Program-made: the position numbers and the translations under genes
The notes under the pieces: generated by a model
Databases searched by the model: none
Seen by the model: only the letters and a program-made list of their open reading frames with translations
Told to the model about the DNA's origin: nothing
In this document: piece by piece, positions 6,669-10,296 of the stretch
How the letters are laid out: each line of letters starts with the position of its first letter
Position numbering within the stretch: the first letter of the stretch is position 1
Assembly (NCBI RefSeq): GCF_024699075.1
Contig: NZ_JAILQF010000138.1
Location: 1-10,296, forward strand
Direction: 5' to 3'
DNA length: 10,296 nucleotides
Origin: Butyrivibrio sp.
GTDB lineage: Bacteria; Bacillota_A; Clostridia; Lachnospirales; Lachnospiraceae

Positions 6669-8039
6669 ATGTCATACGAAGAGGATAGAAGAATACCATA
6701 TAAGGCTAAATGTGCCTGCGGCAGAGGATATTTGAGATACTATGAGATACAAATGTCTAATGACTGGGGACAAGAAAAAACTTCAAGCACATCGATAGAG
6801 TTTTATTGCGACTATTGCAATGACAAATATCACGTTGAGTATAGGCCTTATGATGAATGCTATCTCGTTCCAAACAATTTAAAATTTCCAAAAGAACCGG
6901 AGCTTGCAAGAAAATATTTACTCTCTACTCAGGAAGAATTTATTAAAGAGCACTCTAAAAATGAATTAGAGCTTATGATAGCAGATATGAAAAGCCACAG
7001 ATACATGAACCAGCTTCAATATCAGAAAGCACTATTTTTTGCTCAGAAATGGGTGTCCAGATATCGAAAAAAGTCCTTAAAGCCAATGATCGAATGGCTT
7101 GAGTGTGTACTTGCTCAGTACGAAAACATAAAAGCATCTTTTAATGAGAAGAACATCCACAGGCAGAAGTACTTTAAAAAGCTAGAAGAATACTCCGACC
7201 AAATGGATGAAGTTGAAAAACAAAGTAAAAGGCTTGTTTTTGAAGAGGACTATGAGGAAATCAACAGGGAGAGAAAACAAGCAGAGCTAGAACGCGAAAA
7301 GCACAGATATGACCCCTTTATGGCAAAGGTTGAATACCATAAGACCTACAAGAAGAATTTTGTCGGAAACGTATGGGACACACTGTATATCAAGGAATGT
7401 ATTGATGAACAGCACCTTACGTTGGAAAAGCCTATTGTGGGTGATGCTAAAATTACAATAACTAAAAAGTACGCCTGCGAATGCTATATTTGTAGAAAAA
7501 AATATGAAGTTGATTCATCTGATTTTGTTATTGATTATGACGATGATTACTGTGGGTATTATCCAAAGATTTCATGTAAAAGATGCCATACAATATCATC
7601 TTTTGAGGCTAAGACCATGGAAATATTAAATGATCTTGGGATAACATTTGCAAGAGAGGTGTCTTTCAAAGGACTTGAAGGCAACTATGGAAAATTATTA
7701 CGATTTGATTTTGCATTATATAAGGAAATGGATGCAAACGGCAAGCCAAAATATGATCTTGTAATTGAATTACAAGGACCACATCATTTTAGCCCAGGGT
7801 ATTATAATGACTATGGTATTTTTGTTGTACAGGAACAAAACAATGACTTGGAATCAAACTTTATACAACAAAGAACCTATGATGAGAGAAAAAGTGATTA
7901 CTGCAATAAGAATAATATCCATCTTGAATGCATAAAATATACTTATAGCAATGATTACGATAGACTAGAAAGTAAGCTGATAAAAATTCTTAGAAGGTAT
8001 AACTACAATTACTATAATAAAGACAATCCTTTATTCTGA
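6669..8039 (+). CDS. Zinc-ribbon protein with C-terminal PD-(D/E)XK-like nuclease domain (456 aa)
   Basis: Start ATG at 6669 with agagg 5 bases upstream. An N-terminal Cys cluster (C15, C17, C47, C50) probably binds one zinc. Residues about 80-230 are helical and highly charged (EEYSDQMDEVEKQSKR, REKHRY) and look like a coiled-coil arm. A second cluster (C270/C272, C275, C303, C306) leads directly into the nuclease-like domain. In this domain E313 (SFEAK) starts the first helix, D347 lies in LRFDFAL, and E367-L-Q369 in VIELQGPHHF is the E-x-Q/K element, followed by a DERKSDYC helix (about 407-414). This arrangement, with FDF and IELxGxxHF, is the signature of Vsr/homing-type PD-(D/E)XK nucleases preceded by zinc ribbons. 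The expected function is DNA binding and cleavage. Q369 in place of the common Lys is tolerated in this fold. No methyltransferase is nearby, so a classical restriction-modification pair is unlikely. Confidence 0.75.
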   Translation: MSYEEDRRIPYKAKCACGRGYLRYYEIQMSNDWGQEKTSSTSIEFYCDYCNDKYHVEYRPYDECYLVPNNLKFPKEPELARKYLLSTQEEFIKEHSKNELELMIADMKSHRYMNQLQYQKALFFAQKWVSRYRKKSLKPMIEWLECVLAQYENIKASFNEKNIHRQKYFKKLEEYSDQMDEVEKQSKRLVFEEDYEEINRERKQAELEREKHRYDPFMAKVEYHKTYKKNFVGNVWDTLYIKECIDEQHLTLEKPIVGDAKITITKKYACECYICRKKYEVDSSDFVIDYDDDYCGYYPKISCKRCHTISSFEAKTMEILNDLGITFAREVSFKGLEGNYGKLLRFDFALYKEMDANGKPKYDLVIELQGPHHFSPGYYNDYGIFVVQEQNNDLESNFIQQRTYDERKSDYCNKNNIHLECIKYTYSNDYDRLESKLIKILRRYNYNYYNKDNPLF

Positions 8040-8108
8040 TAAAAAAACACTCAACTAAAGTATCGTGTTGTGTTAACGATAATTCAGATTTTTATAACTT
8101 AAGATCCG
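8040..8108. other. Gap after nuclease gene: short hairpin, no clear terminator
   Basis: tatcgt (8061-8066) and acgata (8076-8081) form a 6-bp stem with a 9-base loop. The nearest T-run (8089-8093) is 7 bases away, so it is a poor intrinsic terminator. Nothing else is recognisable before the IS-like end at 8109. Confidence 0.3.
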
Positions 8109-8240
8109 TGTTGATTGTCAAGTAAAATTGCCCCACTTTTATACTTGAATCTGACCCATCTAAACTTCCACCTTGGCAGTTTTGTAGGTGGGTCAGATTT
8201 ATTTCTAAATACAGATTTTTGCACTGTGAATTGACCCACC
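8109..8240 (-). mobile_element. Terminal repeats of a decayed IS21-family element
   Basis: From TGTTGATTGTCAAGT (8109) inward there are three related repeats on the plus strand: aattgccccac (8128-8138), gaatctgacccat (8147-8159) and gaattgacccacc (8228-8240). An inverted copy, ggtgggtcagatt, lies at 8187-8199. A 5'-TGT terminus followed by several GACCCAC/GCCCCAC-type repeats is the pattern of IS21-family ends, where IstA binds. Arms 8148-8162 and 8185-8199 form an imperfect inverted repeat (14 of 15 bases paired) that could fold into a long hairpin. No matching opposite end occurs before 8577, so the element is truncated and not mobile by itself. The family assignment is from recall of the end pattern, not a search. 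Confidence 0.5.
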
Positions 8241-8242
8241 AT

Positions 8243-8470
8243 TTAATGAGGTATCAGCTTGTACCCAGCATCTGTAAGTACTGTTTTGTCGATTATCATA
8301 AATCTGTTTAACGTATCCAATGTCACGTATCTACTAAGTTGGCAAGAGGCTTCATAATATGAAGTATCATTTTTAGCAGCTGCTTGTCTTTGTTTAGGCA
8401 ATGTCACGTGGCGTTTGCGTCGTGGGAGACTTGTTGTTTTTTTCCAAAATGATAGATATGATAATAGCAA
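8243..8470 (-). pseudogene. istB: Probable C-terminal remnant of IS21 istB
   Basis: A minus-strand open frame of 75 residues ends 3 bases inside the third terminal repeat, where istB normally ends next to the right end of an IS21 element. Its last third, LNRFMIIDKTVLTDAGYKL (54-72), aligns with the DRLxHHxxVLVLTGESYRM-type C-terminus of IstB ATPases. The preceding residues (basic, SLPRRKRHVTLPKQRQ) do not look like IstB, and neither the Walker motifs nor istA is present, so this is a decayed fragment. An inverted repeat (cttcat/atgaag, 8350-8364) lies inside it. The alternative is a chance frame in a non-coding gap. Confidence 0.35.
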
Positions 8471-8513
8471 GAAGCTTTGATCAGGTACCTAACCTTCTTC
8501 CAAGAGGGATTTC

Positions 8514-8550
8514 CACTAGTCTTAGTGTAGTATACTTATTATAGTATTGT
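8514..8550 (+). promoter_or_regulatory. Candidate promoter/operator region for the GIY-YIG helicase gene
   Basis: This AT-rich stretch just upstream of the gene contains TATAGT (8540-8545) and TATTGT (8545-8550), either of which could be a -10. TTAGTG at 8522-8527 lies 17 bases before TATTGT. An inverted repeat, CACTA/TAGTG (8514-8518 and 8523-8527), overlaps this -35 and could be an operator. Evidence is weak, but transcription must start here unless it reads through the IS remnant. Confidence 0.3.
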
Positions 8551-8577
8551 ATAACCCCTTAAGACTGGAGCAATTAT

Positions 8578-10227
8578 ATGAACAATTCCGAAGCTACCAA
8601 AGAAAACCTCTATGTCATAACCAATCATCAATTCCCCAGCGACAGTTATGGGGACGATGATTATCTTGGCAACTGGCCGATGCTTTATATCCTGGAAAAC
8701 GGAGATAAGGTCTATATTGGCGAGTCTACTAATGTTGCAGAGAGAATGAAGCAGCATTATAACAACAAGGAAAAGCGCGAATTTAATAAGGTTCATTTCA
8801 TATACTCCGGCAGATTCAATCAGTCTGTGACTTTTGATTATGAGTCTAAGCTTATTCAGTTTGTTTCCGCAGATGGCAAATATACTATTACCAATAAAAA
8901 TGATGGTATTGCTAATAAGAACTATTTTAGCAAGCCTGAATATGATGAGACCTTCGAAGAGTTATGGAATAAACTAAGGTCCTATAATCTTGCTGAGCAC
9001 ACTCTGGAATACATCAAGAACAGCGAGTTCTACAAATATTCTCCTTTTAAAGAATTAAATAAAGATCAGAAGATGCTTGCCGACGATATCATCAGAGAGA
9101 TCAGGGAAGGCAAAGAGCTGCCTATAGTAGTTGAGGGCCGCCCCGGCACTGGCAAAACAATTGTCGCAGTTTATTTGATGAAGTATCTAAGGGATTACGA
9201 GGATGAGAAGACCCATAGATTTCCTTTCCGGGAAAAGAAGATGGGGCTTATAATTCCGCAGACATCGCTCCGGTCTACGCTGAAGAGTCTTTTCAAAAAG
9301 ATAGAAGGTCTTGCGGCCAAAGATGTTATTGGTGCATCAGAAGCGGTTAAGGCTGGTTCGTGGGATATCCTTTTTGTCGACGAAGCTCAAAAACTTCAGG
9401 TAAGGCGCAGTATTGTTGGTTATCAGGCTTATGATAATAACAACAAAAAGCTGGGTCTCCCAAGTGATGCTACAGAGCTTGACTGGATTCTGAAGATTTC
9501 AAAGACTCCGGTTTTCTTTTTTGACCCGGACCAGTTATCAGGCCCATCGGGTACGACTATCGAGGTATTTCAGGACAAGGTGAAGATGGAGCTTTCGAGA
9601 AGAAGGCGTATGACTGCGTATCTGACGCATTTTTTGAGGATGCAGATGCGTGTTAAGGGTGGAGAGGAATATATCAACTATATAAATGATATACTTCACG
9701 GCGTTGATGTTCCGAGGAAGACGTTTGCTGATTACGACTTTAAGATTTTCACACGCTTTGACTCTTTTAACAAAGAGCTTTTTGCCAAAGAAAAGGAGAT
9801 GGAGCTTTGCAGGATGCTTGCAGGGTATGCGTGGGAATGGAAGACCAAGAATGATAAGAATGCATACGACATTGAGATCGAGGGTGTCAAAAAGAGGTGG
9901 AATCATTGTCTGAATAATTGGATCAACAGCGATGGCGCGATCGATGAGGTGGGATGCATCCATACGAGTGCGGGTTATGACCTTAATTATGCCTTTGTCA
10001 TTCTGGGTAAAGATATCAGGTACGACGATGAGAAGGGCAGGATATATGTAGACAGGTCCTGTTATTATGACAAGCGTGGTAAGCAGTCGGCTTCAGATGA
10101 GGAACTGGATCTATATATCAAAAATATATATTATGTTTTGATGACTAGGGGAATCCGGGGTACTTATCTGTATGTGTGCGATGAGAAGCTTAGAGATTAT
10201 TTTATGAAATATGTGGAGGAGTTTTGA
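8578..10227 (+). CDS. GIY-YIG nuclease fused to DUF2075 (Schlafen-like) helicase/ATPase
   Basis: 549 residues. The ATG at 8578 follows ggag (8567-8570) by 7 bases. The N-terminal domain (about 30-110) is a GIY-YIG endonuclease: LYIL (36-39) and VYIG (45-48) are the two signature strands, R56 and E89 fit the catalytic Arg and Glu, and N106 or nearby fits the final Asn. From about 158 a DUF2075 P-loop domain follows: Walker A GRPGTGKT at 187-194, Walker B ILFVDEAQ at 264-271, the LRMQMRVKGGEEY segment, and a C-terminal MTRGIRGTYLYV motif that corresponds to superfamily-1 motif VI with its arginine finger. The protein should bind ATP, move on or remodel nucleic acid, and cut it through the N-terminal domain. 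The start of a MazG-like gene lies 5 bases past the stop, so the two are co-transcribed. Base composition appears less AT-rich than in the 1457-6482 genes, which suggests a separate origin. Confidence 0.88.
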   Translation: MNNSEATKENLYVITNHQFPSDSYGDDDYLGNWPMLYILENGDKVYIGESTNVAERMKQHYNNKEKREFNKVHFIYSGRFNQSVTFDYESKLIQFVSADGKYTITNKNDGIANKNYFSKPEYDETFEELWNKLRSYNLAEHTLEYIKNSEFYKYSPFKELNKDQKMLADDIIREIREGKELPIVVEGRPGTGKTIVAVYLMKYLRDYEDEKTHRFPFREKKMGLIIPQTSLRSTLKSLFKKIEGLAAKDVIGASEAVKAGSWDILFVDEAQKLQVRRSIVGYQAYDNNNKKLGLPSDATELDWILKISKTPVFFFDPDQLSGPSGTTIEVFQDKVKMELSRRRRMTAYLTHFLRMQMRVKGGEEYINYINDILHGVDVPRKTFADYDFKIFTRFDSFNKELFAKEKEMELCRMLAGYAWEWKTKNDKNAYDIEIEGVKKRWNHCLNNWINSDGAIDEVGCIHTSAGYDLNYAFVILGKDIRYDDEKGRIYVDRSCYYDKRGKQSASDEELDLYIKNIYYVLMTRGIRGTYLYVCDEKLRDYFMKYVEEF

Positions 10228-10232
10228 CGGCT

Positions 10233-10296
10233 ATGGATTTTGAAGAGGTTAAGAAAGAGGTACTGAAGTTCACTAAGGACAGGGACTGGGATCAGT
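10233..10296 (+). CDS. MazG-like nucleotide pyrophosphohydrolase (5' end only)
   Basis: The ATG at 10233 is preceded by ggagga (10215-10220, rather long spacing of 12) inside the end of the helicase gene. The 21 visible residues, with FEEVKKEVLKF followed by RDWDQ, match the beginning of MazG-like / RS21-C6-type nucleotide pyrophosphohydrolases, which start with a helix and then an RDW(E/D)QFH motif before the ExxE metal sites. The metal-binding residues would lie beyond the window. Such enzymes hydrolyse (d)NTPs to monophosphates. From recall, this gene type is a common neighbour of DUF2075 proteins, which supports the call despite the short fragment. Confidence 0.65.
   Translation, partial: MDFEEVKKEVLKFTKDRDWDQ

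Noticed and set aside
6669..8039. Type II restriction-modification system
   Set aside because: No methyltransferase motifs (such as DPPY or PCQ) occur in any neighbouring gene.
9538..9963. 141-codon minus-strand open frame inside the helicase gene
   Set aside because: The plus-strand frame there encodes recognisable DUF2075 sequence, so the minus frame is a shadow.
1..10296. CRISPR array, tRNA or rRNA genes
   Set aside because: No regularly spaced direct repeats, cloverleaf-like segments or rRNA-like conserved sequence were seen on either strand.

Overview
The window looks like chromosomal accessory DNA from a Gram-positive, low-GC Bacillota, most likely a Lachnospiraceae relative (Butyrivibrio/Clostridium-cluster type). 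The reasons are strong AGGAG-type ribosome binding sites, AT-rich coding sequence, an extended -10 promoter, and a secreted nuclease of a form I associate with that family. The taxonomic call is an inference from style, not from a marker gene.

Layout. A terminator (61-88) closes an unseen upstream transcript. It is followed by a secreted DNA/RNA non-specific endonuclease (124-1047). A promoter with a hairpin at the presumed 5' end of its transcript (1083-1144) precedes a 72-residue protein of unknown function (1164-1382) and an EcsC-family, glycine-rich, membrane-associated protein (1457-2179). Next comes a two-gene translationally coupled block: an unrecognised protein whose start is uncertain (2359-3093) and an 1125-residue metallophosphoesterase with N-terminal repeats and a C-terminal zinc ribbon (3105-6482). 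A separate promoter drives a 456-residue protein with two Cys clusters and a C-terminal PD-(D/E)XK-like nuclease domain (6669-8039). The 538-bp gap after it holds the decayed end of an IS21-family insertion sequence, including a probable istB tail on the minus strand. The last block is a GIY-YIG nuclease fused to a DUF2075 (Schlafen-like) helicase/ATPase (8578-10227). Five bases later begins a MazG-like nucleotide pyrophosphohydrolase that runs off the window (10233-10296).

How the genes may work together. No known defence system is fully recognisable, but the content (metallophosphoesterase, PD-(D/E)XK nuclease with zinc ribbons, membrane EcsC protein, nuclease-helicase plus nucleotide hydrolase, IS debris) is what defence islands look like. 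The best candidates for a new system are the 2359-6482 pair with the 6669-8039 nuclease. The GIY-YIG/DUF2075 + MazG-like pair is a second, separate module. Functional claims beyond the visible motifs are inference.
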